Assembly: GCA_013286305.1 (NCBI GenBank)
Contig: JABDFW010000019.1
Span: 1 to 43,980, forward strand
Direction: 5' to 3'
Length of the DNA: 43,980 nucleotides
Source of the DNA: Bacteroidota bacterium
GTDB lineage: Bacteria > Bacteroidota > Bacteroidia > Chitinophagales > Chitinophagaceae
The notes under the pieces were generated by a model. The model had not been told where the DNA came from. It made no database searches and was given only the letters and a program-made list of their open reading frames with translations. Both the position numbers and the translations under genes were made by a program. Position 1 is the stretch's first letter, and each line of letters begins with the position of its first letter. This document shows, in pieces, positions 6,327 through 12,649 of the stretch.

Positions 6327-9300
6327 ATGAAAAAGATATTTACTATTGTAATAGCCTCTTTTTTGGCGGCAAATGCATCTTTTGCACAAAACTGGTTGCT
6401 TGCCGGCAACAGCGGCACAGTGCCGGGCACTAATTTTTTAGGCACCACGGATGCCAGGGCATTAATGTTTGAAGTTAACGGCCAAAAAGCAGGCTATATT
6501 GATTTTGACAGCACTAAGGTAAATACCAGCTTCGGGTACCAGGGCCAACTGGTAAATACGGGCACCTTCAACAGCAGTTTTGGCTACAGGGCGCTGCGTT
6601 ACAATACTACGGGCTATTCCAATACAGCCGCGGGCGCCTATGCCTTGTACAAGAATGTGTCAGGCAGCGGCCTGGTGGCCATAGGCGATTCCGCCCTGTA
6701 TAACAATACGGGCAGCTTTAATGTTGCTGCAGGCAGCAGGGCGCTTTATTCAAATACTACGGGCGCATACAATGCAGCATTGGGTTACCAGGCGCTGCAT
6801 GCAAACACAACGGGCGCTTCTAATACGGCAACCGGTTACCAGGCCATGTATAGTAATACCAGCGGGCACAATAATACCGCAAATGGCGTTTATGCCCTGC
6901 AATACAACACCGGCAGCAATAACGCCGCTACTGGCGCCTGGGCCATGCGCAGCAACACAGCAGGTGCAAATAATACGGCCAATGGCATGTATTCGCTTGA
7001 GGCAGGCAAAACCGGGAACGATAATGTGGCACAGGGTTATTATGCCGGTTACAATAACAATGGCAACAGCAATATAGCCATAGGCACCCATGCGTTGTAT
7101 AGCAATACCACAGGCAGCAACCTGGTTGCCATTGGCGATTCTGCGTTGTATAACCAAACAACAGGCGGCAATTATGGCAATACGGCCTTAGGCAGCAAAG
7201 CTCTCTATGCAAATACAAACGGGTCCTTTAACGTGGCGGTGGGTACACAGGCGCTTTACGCAAACACAACGGGTGCCCAAAACACGGCGACCGGGTATTA
7301 TGCGCTTAATGCAAACACAGGCGCCGCATCCGGCAACACTGCCAACGGCTATGTGGCCCTGCAGGGAAACACCAGCGGATCGTACAATACCGCAATGGGC
7401 GACGTGGCCCTGGCGCTAAACTCGGCAGGCAACAACAACCTGGGCCTTGGGGCATTTGCACTTAACGCTAACAACACCGGCAACAATAACGTGGCCTTGG
7501 GTTTTGAAGCAGCCCTTAATAATAACAATGGCAATAGCAATGTCGCAATTGGCATACAAGCTTTATTTAATAATACAGCAGGCGGTAACCAGGTGGCAGT
7601 AGGCGACTCCGCAATGTTCCATACAACAACTGCGGGATATTCAAATACTGCCATAGGCAGCAAAACCCTGTATTCAAACACAAGCGGCAGCAGCAATGTG
7701 GCCGTAGGCTTCCAGTCATTGTATTCAAACGCCACAGGCGGTAATAACCTGGCCCTGGGCACATATGCACTTACCTTTAACAACAGTGGGAACGATAATA
7801 GCGCCATCGGTTACCAGGCTGCTGCCAAAAACAACAGTGGCTACAGCAATGTTGCCATCGGCACACATGCACTGTATTGGAATACCGCCGGCACCAACAT
7901 GGTTGCCATCGGCGACTCTGCTTTGTTTAACCAGGCATCCAGCCAATTTTATGCAAATACTGCTATAGGCAGTAAAACGCTGTATTCCAATACAATTGGT
8001 TACTATAATTCAGCTCTTGGTTTCAATGCACTCTATTCAAATACAACAGGGAATTGGAACACCGCAATCGGTGTAGATGCACTAACCTACGACACAACAG
8101 GTTCTTACAATACAGCAATCGGCGTCAATGCCCTTGTCTCTAACTCTATGGGTGGCGGTAACACGGCTGTTGGCCTCCAATGCCTGTGGAATAACCGAAC
8201 CGGAATCGGTAATACTGCTATTGGTGAAGATGCCCTTCAAAATAATCTAAGCGGCAGTCATCTTTCCGCATTGGGTATAGGCGCTGATGTAAACGCAGAT
8301 GGCTATTCTAATTCAACAGCGATAGGTAATTACGCTATAATTACGGCATCTAACCAGGTAATGCTGGGCAATGCCGCTGTTACGTCAGTAATGGCAGCAA
8401 GCAGCTATACCATTTACTCCGATGGCCGCTTTAAAAAGAACATACAAACCAATGTGCCGGGGCTTGCATTTATTAAACAACTACGCCCGGTTACTTACAA
8501 TTATGACATACACGGGTTAAATGACCATATTGGCGTAACACAGGCAAGGCAAAACGCCGGCACCGCAGTGAAAGGGAAAGCTGTTGTTGACAACGCACAA
8601 ATAGCACAACAACAGAAGATGGACGAGGCGGCCATAACCGCAAAAGAAAAGATAATATATACCGGCTTTGTAGCACAGGAAGTAGAAACTGCTGCTAAAA
8701 AATTGAATTACGATTTTAGCGGGATACATACACCACAAAATGATAAGGACGCTTATGGATTAAGCTACAGCGATTTTGTTGTGCCGCTGGTAAAAGCAGT
8801 ACAGGAGTTGAGCAATACCAGCGACACACTTAAAAGTAACAATGCAGTATTAAATACTAAAGTTGACACGCTTAATAGCGATAATAATGCACTTAAAACC
8901 GCCAACCATACATTAGTTGACGAGGTTAACATTTTAAAGTCGCAAAACAATACAATGCAAGCCCAAATAAGCAACATACTGCAGCAGCTAAGCGATTTAA
9001 GATCCGCACAGGAAGCATGCTGCTTTAATGCATCCGCAGCTGCAAATAATAACATTCAGCAAAATACTATATTTAATAACGGCGATGCGCCGCGCCTTGA
9101 ACAGAATGCACCCAACCCGTTTAACAGCAATACCCTTATACGGTACTACATACCGTCTTCTGCCAGAAACGCGGTATTGATGGTAACAGGTATAACAGGG
9201 CAGGTATTAAAACAGTATTCATTAAGCGGCAGGGGCGCGGGGCAAACAACTATATATAGCGGTGAACTTTCCAGCGGCAATTATTTTTATACACTGATAG

Positions 9301-9344
9301 TTGATGGGCAAAAAGTGGCAACCAAAAAAATGGCGCTTCTATAG
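6327..9344 (+). CDS. T9SS-exported surface protein with YadA-head-like repeats and S74 chaperone (copy 2)
   Basis: This is a 1005-residue paralogue of the upstream gene with the same order: signal peptide, long NTAxGxxAL-type repeat region, Peptidase_S74 domain, coiled coil and T9SS type A tail. The self-cleavage motif SDGRFKKNI is intact, with Ser698 and Lys703. The first 150 or so residues and the last 300 or so are almost identical to copy 1. The middle differs in number, order and sequence of repeats, although it again holds four VAIGDSAL-type super-repeats. That pattern fits recombination among internal repeats plus homogenisation of the ends. The start is fixed by the identical N-terminus MKKIFTIVIASFLAANASFA. 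Downstream homology between the copies ends about 20 bp after the stop. Likely role: alternative version of the same surface fibre. Confidence 0.85.
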   Translation: MKKIFTIVIASFLAANASFAQNWLLAGNSGTVPGTNFLGTTDARALMFEVNGQKAGYIDFDSTKVNTSFGYQGQLVNTGTFNSSFGYRALRYNTTGYSNTAAGAYALYKNVSGSGLVAIGDSALYNNTGSFNVAAGSRALYSNTTGAYNAALGYQALHANTTGASNTATGYQAMYSNTSGHNNTANGVYALQYNTGSNNAATGAWAMRSNTAGANNTANGMYSLEAGKTGNDNVAQGYYAGYNNNGNSNIAIGTHALYSNTTGSNLVAIGDSALYNQTTGGNYGNTALGSKALYANTNGSFNVAVGTQALYANTTGAQNTATGYYALNANTGAASGNTANGYVALQGNTSGSYNTAMGDVALALNSAGNNNLGLGAFALNANNTGNNNVALGFEAALNNNNGNSNVAIGIQALFNNTAGGNQVAVGDSAMFHTTTAGYSNTAIGSKTLYSNTSGSSNVAVGFQSLYSNATGGNNLALGTYALTFNNSGNDNSAIGYQAAAKNNSGYSNVAIGTHALYWNTAGTNMVAIGDSALFNQASSQFYANTAIGSKTLYSNTIGYYNSALGFNALYSNTTGNWNTAIGVDALTYDTTGSYNTAIGVNALVSNSMGGGNTAVGLQCLWNNRTGIGNTAIGEDALQNNLSGSHLSALGIGADVNADGYSNSTAIGNYAIITASNQVMLGNAAVTSVMAASSYTIYSDGRFKKNIQTNVPGLAFIKQLRPVTYNYDIHGLNDHIGVTQARQNAGTAVKGKAVVDNAQIAQQQKMDEAAITAKEKIIYTGFVAQEVETAAKKLNYDFSGIHTPQNDKDAYGLSYSDFVVPLVKAVQELSNTSDTLKSNNAVLNTKVDTLNSDNNALKTANHTLVDEVNILKSQNNTMQAQISNILQQLSDLRSAQEACCFNASAAANNNIQQNTIFNNGDAPRLEQNAPNPFNSNTLIRYYIPSSARNAVLMVTGITGQVLKQYSLSGRGAGQTTIYSGELSSGNYFYTLIVDGQKVATKKMALL

Positions 9345-9370
9345 TAAGAAAAACCTTTTTTATCTGTTGG

Positions 9371-9478
9371 TAATGTTTTGTGCAGCAATGTCCCGTCATA
9401 ACGAAGCCCAATCCTGGGCTGCGTGTATAGCTCGGGCTGTGGTTATTTGTTGGGTGATGTTTTGTGTAGCAATGTCCC
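9371..9478. repeat. Dispersed structured repeat, copy 3, flanked by a 24-bp direct repeat
   Basis: The core cccgtcataacgaagcccaa to gggctgtggttatttgttgg (about 9391-9452) matches copies at 1052 and 2272. It is bracketed by taatgttttgtgcagcaatg (from 9371) and gatgttttgtgtagcaatgt (from 9455), both followed by ccc. The unit therefore looks like one full plus one partial tandem copy with a period of about 84 bp. Confidence 0.6.
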
Positions 9479-9676
9479 AGCTCGCTGTAGGGTGTAAATA
9501 AACAAAAAAGGTAGCTGCTATCAGTATGGCTCTGCCTACGGATTTATATAAAGGGCCGGGCTATGGCGGCTGGCTTAAGTAAAGTAATATCCGTACAAAA
9601 ACGTTTTCATTGGCGTAAAACTGTACGGACGGCGGGGGAAAGTTGCTTGTTAAGCAGGTAGATTGGATGCTTATTT

Positions 9677-9731
9677 TAATTCGTGTAATTCGTATAATTC
9701 GCCCCAATTCGTGTTACCCAAAATTCGTGTC
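9677..9731. repeat. Irregular aattcg tandem repeat
   Basis: The word aattcg recurs five times in 55 bp (aattcgtgt, aattcgtat, aattcgcccc, aattcgtgtt, aattcgtgtcc) about 100-150 bp upstream of the predicted rpoD promoter. It may be slippage-derived; no function is assigned. Confidence 0.55.
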
Positions 9732-9832
9732 CCACACACTAAATTCCCCTTAAACCTTAAACAATATTTTTAAATTCTCCTCAAAAAATACCCTTTTTTC
9801 CACAAAAAGTGTTATAATCGCCCAATATGTGT

Positions 9833-9840
9833 TAATTTTG
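9833..9840 (+). promoter_or_regulatory. Candidate rpoD promoter (-7 box)
   Basis: taattttg is a perfect match to the Bacteroidota -7 consensus TAnnTTTG. It lies 110 bp before the rpoD start codon, which implies a leader of roughly 100 nt. The -33 element is weak. Confidence 0.5.
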
Positions 9841-9949
9841 CAGGCTAATTTCCATTTCACGGTATTTTTAACTAAATGTAGGCAGCATACCCTGAACATT
9901 ATTCGTCTTAAATACGTATATATTAAGTAGATAAATCAGTAATACAAAT

Positions 9950-10807
9950 ATGAGGCAACTCAAAATCGCTACACAGATCACCAACCGTGATTCGCAGGCA
10001 GTAGAAAAGTATCTCCAGGAAATCTCCAAGATTCCGATGATCACACCCGAAGAGGAAACCACACTGGCACAGCGGATCAAAATGGGCGATCAAAGAGCGT
10101 TAGACAAATTGGTGCAGGCCAACTTACGTTTTGTGGTATCTGTAGCTAAGCAGTACCAGCACCAGGGCCTTTCACTTAGCGATCTCATCAACGAGGGAAA
10201 TCTCGGCCTGATAAAGGCGGCACAACGCTTTGATGAAACAAAAGGGTTTAAATTTATTTCTTACGCGGTATGGTGGATTCGCCAGTCCATTTTACAGGCG
10301 TTGGCAGAGCAGGGCAGATTAGTTCGCCTGCCTCAAAACAAAATTGGCACCTACAACAAAGCTAACAAGGCTTACATGGCTTTTGAACAGGAACATGAAA
10401 GAGAGCCAAGTACTGAAGAATTAGCCGACATTTTGGAAATGAGCGAAACCGAGATCAACAACATTTTCCAGAGCAACACCCGCCACACATCACTGGATGC
10501 ACCTGTGCACGAAGCAGAAGATGTAGCGATGGGCGACCTTTTGGAAGGCAGCGATGATACCGACGATGATGTAATGAAGGATTCTTTAAGGGAAGAAATA
10601 CGCAGGGTATTAAAGTCATTAAGCCCGCGTGAAGCAGAGATTGTAAACGCTTACTTTGGTTTGGATGGAGAGAACGGTGTTACTATTGAACAAATAGGGC
10701 AGAAGTACGACCTTACCAAGGAGCGCATTCGCCAGATAAAAGAAAGGGCAATTAAGCGCCTGCAAAAAGCACGTTATAGCAACGCACTTAAAGCATATTT
10801 GGGATAG
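9950..10807 (+). CDS. rpoD: Primary RNA polymerase sigma factor RpoD (Bacteroidota sigma-A)
   Basis: The 285-residue protein is the housekeeping sigma factor that directs core RNA polymerase to promoters. It has region 1.2 (about residues 17-50, AVEKYLQEISKIPMITPEEE), region 2 with the core-binding and -10 recognition helices (about 50-130, including NLRFVVSVAKQY, DLINEGNLGLIKAA and FKFISYAVWWIRQSI), region 3, and region 4 with a helix-turn-helix near the C-terminus (LTKERIRQIKERAIKRLQKA). Region 1.1 is missing and the length is that of Bacteroidota primary sigma factors (about 286 residues), which read TTTG/TAnnTTTG promoters. ATG at 9950 starts the conserved MRQLKI N-terminus. It is followed by a terminator and then a tRNA gene with its own promoter. 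Confidence 0.95.
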   Translation: MRQLKIATQITNRDSQAVEKYLQEISKIPMITPEEETTLAQRIKMGDQRALDKLVQANLRFVVSVAKQYQHQGLSLSDLINEGNLGLIKAAQRFDETKGFKFISYAVWWIRQSILQALAEQGRLVRLPQNKIGTYNKANKAYMAFEQEHEREPSTEELADILEMSETEINNIFQSNTRHTSLDAPVHEAEDVAMGDLLEGSDDTDDDVMKDSLREEIRRVLKSLSPREAEIVNAYFGLDGENGVTIEQIGQKYDLTKERIRQIKERAIKRLQKARYSNALKAYLG

Positions 10808-10863
10808 TATTTCCCACCCCATCCCCACGTGCCTTTAAAGGCAGGGATATTAAAAAACAAGGG

Positions 10864-10893
10864 CCTTTCCCGTAAAACGGAGAGGTTTTTTTT
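10864..10893 (+). terminator. Rho-independent terminator after rpoD
   Basis: The stem cctttcccg pairs with cggagagg (one bulge, one G-U) around taaaa, followed by eight T. A second small palindrome, tgcctttaaaggca, lies just before it at about 10831-10844. Confidence 0.7.
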
Positions 10894-10900
10894 GTGTGCC

Positions 10901-10933
10901 GGTTGCTTTGGGTAAAATTTTGTGCTATATTTG
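10901..10933 (+). promoter_or_regulatory. Promoter of tRNA-Arg
   Basis: tatatttg at 10926-10933 matches the -7 consensus TAnnTTTG exactly. ggttg at 10901-10905 can serve as the -33 TTG box with 20 bp between them, close to the Bacteroidota spacing. Transcription would start near 10938, about 40 nt before the mature tRNA. Confidence 0.65.
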
Positions 10934-10977
10934 CAGCCCGATTTTAGGGAGGCGAAATCTACAATCTGCAATCGCAT

Positions 10978-11054
10978 GGCTTCGTAGCTCAATTGAATAG
11001 AGCATCTGACTACGGATCAGAAGGTTTCAGGTTTGAATCCTGACGAGGTCACCA
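10978..11054 (+). tRNA. tRNA-Arg(ACG), with encoded CCA
   Basis: The cloverleaf folds by eye. The acceptor ggcttcg pairs with cgaggtc (two G-U), the D stem gctc with gagc, the anticodon stem tctga with tcaga around loop ctacgga (anticodon ACG), and the T stem tcagg with cctga. Discriminator A (11051) is followed by CCA (11052-11054). A20 and C35, known arginine identity elements, are present. Unusual: the D loop has G18-A19 instead of GG, and the T loop is tttgaat instead of ttcgaat. The elbow pair G19-C56 thus appears swapped to A19-U56. It is followed at once by a terminator. It heads an array of degenerate copies (B to E), and is the only copy with a normal anticodon arm. Confidence 0.85.
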
Positions 11055-11059
11055 CCAAA

Positions 11060-11087
11060 AAGCTTCACAGCAATGTGAGGCTTTTTT
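11060..11087 (+). terminator. Rho-independent terminator of tRNA-Arg
   Basis: aagcttcaca pairs with tgtgaggctt around gcaa, ending in a run of T. The same hairpin is repeated after the degenerate copies at 11174-11201, 11326-11354 (variant) and 12284-12312. The repeated unit is therefore tRNA plus terminator. Confidence 0.85.
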
Positions 11088-11090
11088 AAT

Positions 11091-11165
11091 GGGTTCGTAG
11101 CTCAATTAAATAGAGCAATCCCGATACAATCGGGAAGGTTTCAGGTTTGAATCCTGACGAGGTCA
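11091..11165 (+). pseudogene. tRNA-Arg-derived repeat B, anticodon arm replaced
   Basis: It matches tRNA-Arg in the D arm (gctc/gagc), T arm (tcagg tttgaat cctga), 3' acceptor cgaggtca and CCA. The anticodon arm is replaced by atcccgatacaatcggga, which adds one nucleotide and can form a 5-bp stem with a 7-nt loop showing ACA, or a 7-bp stem with loop aca. Acceptor pair 3-70 is G-G, and G18 of the D loop has become A. A copy of the terminator follows (11174-11201). It is best read as a tRNA pseudogene; an expressed tRNA-like RNA is not excluded. Confidence 0.7.
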
Positions 11166-11173
11166 CCACCAAA

Positions 11174-11201
11174 AAGCTTCACAGCAATGTGAGGCTTTTT
11201 T
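11174..11201 (+). terminator. Terminator copy after tRNA-like repeat B
   Basis: The sequence aagcttcaca-gcaa-tgtgaggctt followed by T is identical to the tRNA-Arg terminator at 11060-11087. Confidence 0.75.
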
Positions 11202-11204
11202 AAT

Positions 11205-11316
11205 GGGTTCGTAGCTCACACCTGCCCGGCTAACACTAGTTAGACGGGAATAGAGCAATCCCGATACAATCGGGAAGCTTTCAGGTTTTCCCGCTTGAGG
11301 CGGGTTGACGAGGTCA
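11205..11316 (+). pseudogene. tRNA-Arg-derived repeat C, with palindromes in D and T arms
   Basis: The 5' end gggttcgtagctca and the 3' end gacgaggtcacca match copy B, and the anticodon arm is again atcccgatacaatcggga. Two further palindromes swell the copy to 112 nt. One in the D loop has arms cccg and cggg around ctaac-acta-gttag (about 11224-11248). One in the T arm is cccgc-ttga-ggcggg (about 11290-11304). It cannot be a functional tRNA. A variant terminator follows at 11326-11354. Confidence 0.7.
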
Positions 11317-11325
11317 CCACCAAAA

Positions 11326-11354
11326 AAGCTTCGCATACGTGTGGGGCTTTTTTA
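11326..11354 (+). terminator. Variant terminator after tRNA-like repeat C
   Basis: aagcttcgca pairs imperfectly with tgtggggctt around tacg, followed by T. It is a diverged copy of the tRNA-Arg terminator. Confidence 0.6.
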
Positions 11355-11356
11355 TT

Positions 11357-11411
11357 GACCGTAGCTCAGTTGCCCACCCGGCTTACTTCAGTGAGACGGG
11401 AATAGAGCATT
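11357..11411 (+). pseudogene. tRNA-Arg-derived repeat D, 3' half missing
   Basis: accgtagctca and gggaatagagca match the D-arm region of copy C. Its D-loop palindrome cccggcttac-ttca-gtgagacggg has changed bases on both sides relative to C but still pairs. The copy breaks off at gagcattta, before the anticodon. The DUF2807 gene follows, and a tRNA-type terminator appears only at 12284. Confidence 0.6.
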
Positions 11412-11489
11412 TACAAAACGAAAATTTCTTTTATTGCAATTGTAACTATTTATTTCGTGGCGCGTATAATGAACGAAACCAACCACATT

Positions 11490-12251
11490 ATGACATCATC
11501 AATCAAATTTTTATTAACTGCAATATTTTTTGCAATCAGCATGTGTGCTTTTACGCAACCTCAACAGGCTATAAATGATAACACTTCTGTAATGACCGAA
11601 CGGCCGGTATCCGGCTTTAGCAGTATCAGGATACAGGGGCCCTTTGATGTATATATTACCCAGGGTACTTCAGAATCATTAAAACTGGATGCCCCGGCGG
11701 AAATTCTCAACCGCATGGTAACAGAAGTAAACGGCAGCGTGCTAAACATTCATAACAAACATGATAACTGGTCGGCCGGCCCAAAAAGCTGGTATAGTGA
11801 TAAAAGCTGGTGGCATACCCACAAAAGGATTACCATTTATGTTACAGCCAAATTATTGAACAAGGTTAGTGTGTCCGGTTCAGGACATATATTTTTTAGC
11901 AACAGTATTGCGGCAAACGATTTTAAATTAATGGTGCGCGGTTCCGGGCAAATAGATGGAGCGATAGTTGTAAAAACACTTAAGGGCCGCATATCAGGCA
12001 GCAGCCATATAAAATTGTCTGGTAAGGCAGAAAATTCAACGGTTAGGATATCGGGGTCGGGTTATTTTTCTGCACGTGAACTTTTTACGCTAAATTCTGC
12101 AGTGCATGTATCGGGCTCAGGCCATGCCGATATAAATGCAAACGAAAAAGTAGATGCTGTTGTACGCGGCTCGGCCAATGTAAGTTATACCGGCGATGCA
12201 AAGATGATAAACGCCTCTAAAAGCGGAAGTGGGGTGATAAGCAGGCGTTAA
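11490..12251 (+). CDS. Secreted DUF2807 (head GIN domain) protein
   Basis: The protein has a signal peptide (MTSSIKFLLTAIFFAISMCAF) and a right-handed beta-helix-like DUF2807 / putative auto-transporter adhesin head GIN domain (PF10988) across the mature chain. It shows FSSIRIQGPFDVYITQG at the start and repeated glycine-serine turns VSGSGHI, VRGSGQI, ISGSSHI, ISGSGYF, VSGSGHAD, KSGSGVI. A GTG (11457) and an ATG (11469) lie upstream in frame; the ATG at 11490 gives the shortest n-region and is preferred, with 11469 possible. The function of the family is unknown; members are periplasmic or surface proteins widespread in Bacteroidota. The gene sits between a truncated tRNA-like copy (D) and a tRNA-type terminator, so it seems to have been inserted into, or to have expanded within, the tRNA-derived array. 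Confidence 0.85.
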   Translation: MTSSIKFLLTAIFFAISMCAFTQPQQAINDNTSVMTERPVSGFSSIRIQGPFDVYITQGTSESLKLDAPAEILNRMVTEVNGSVLNIHNKHDNWSAGPKSWYSDKSWWHTHKRITIYVTAKLLNKVSVSGSGHIFFSNSIAANDFKLMVRGSGQIDGAIVVKTLKGRISGSSHIKLSGKAENSTVRISGSGYFSARELFTLNSAVHVSGSGHADINANEKVDAVVRGSANVSYTGDAKMINASKSGSGVISRR

Positions 12252-12283
12252 TGTCAGGTGCACAAAAAAAGCAATTCATTACA

Positions 12284-12312
12284 AAGCTTCACAGCAATGT
12301 GAGGCTTTTTTA
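12284..12312 (+). terminator. tRNA-type terminator after the DUF2807 gene
   Basis: The stem-loop aagcttcaca-gcaa-tgtgaggctt with a T run is identical to that after tRNA-Arg. It now ends the DUF2807 transcript, 32 bp past its stop codon. Confidence 0.75.
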
Positions 12313-12398
12313 TTGGCCGTAGCTCACGTCCCCCGGACTGGAATAGAGCAATCCCGGTACAATCGGGAAGGTTCCAGGTTTGAATCTCTGCAAGGTCA
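12313..12398 (+). pseudogene. tRNA-Arg-derived repeat E
   Basis: ggccgtagctca, gaatagagcaatcccggtac, ccaggtttgaat and aaggtca mark a degenerate tRNA-Arg copy with the replaced anticodon arm (tcccggtacaatcggga), a contracted D-loop insert and an unpaired T stem. A different terminator (12411) follows. Confidence 0.6.
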
Positions 12399-12410
12399 TC
12401 ACATTGGAAG

Positions 12411-12437
12411 GAGTAGCATTTTGCTACTCTTTTTTTA
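12411..12437 (+). terminator. Rho-independent terminator downstream of tRNA-like repeat E
   Basis: gagtagca and tgctactc pair perfectly around ttt and are followed by eight T. Confidence 0.8.
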
Positions 12438-12527
12438 AAGGAACGCTGAAACCCTTGTACTGTTTGTTTTATATCGGGCAAGAGAAATGACACCTGCAAA
12501 CATCACACAGCAAGCCCACTCAATAGC

Positions 12528-12596
12528 ATTGCGCTAATCATGTAACTTATTGCGCTAATAGTGTAACATTCCCGGGGAGTGCATTACATAGCTTTG
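12528..12596 (+). promoter_or_regulatory. Promoter and 21-bp-period operator upstream of the ice-binding-like gene
   Basis: attgcgctaatcatgtaac (12528-12546) is repeated as attgcgctaatagtgtaac (12549-12567), 17 of 19 bases identical and exactly 21 bp apart. A perfect TAnnTTTG box, tagctttg, lies at 12589-12596, and the ATG at 12650. The repeats end at about the -33 position, where an activator dimer would sit. No normal TTG -33 box is seen, which would fit activator dependence. Confidence 0.55.
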
Positions 12597-12649
12597 TGTG
12601 TTAGTTGCTACTTCTCAATGCAAAACAGCTAAACAAATAAAATTTAACT

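Larger units (their letters stand above)
9345..9949. other. Intergenic region before rpoD: two repeats and the rpoD promoter
   Basis: No gene is evident. The left part holds the dispersed repeat copy 3 (9371-9478). A run of aattcg words occupies 9677-9731. The right part contains the rpoD promoter candidate and a 5' leader of about 100 bp. The stretch 9480-9676 shows nothing recognisable. Confidence 0.6.

Noticed and set aside
2834-9344. Dense short direct repeats that at first look like a CRISPR or satellite array
   Set aside because: The repeats are in frame, encode NTAxGxxAL-type protein repeats and lack unique spacers of constant length.
9812-9817. tataat as a proteobacterial-type -10 box for rpoD
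   Set aside because: The sigma factor encoded here belongs to the TAnnTTTG class, and a perfect match to that box lies just downstream at 9833.
11091-11165. A functional tRNA with anticodon ACA (Cys-like)
   Set aside because: The anticodon arm is an inserted palindrome, G18 is lost, acceptor pair 3-70 is mismatched and an extra base is present. The ACA loop is probably accidental.
10978-12398. Integrative element bounded by tRNA att sites
   Set aside because: No integrase, recombinase or mobilisation gene lies in or beside the array, and the only gene inside is a DUF2807 protein.
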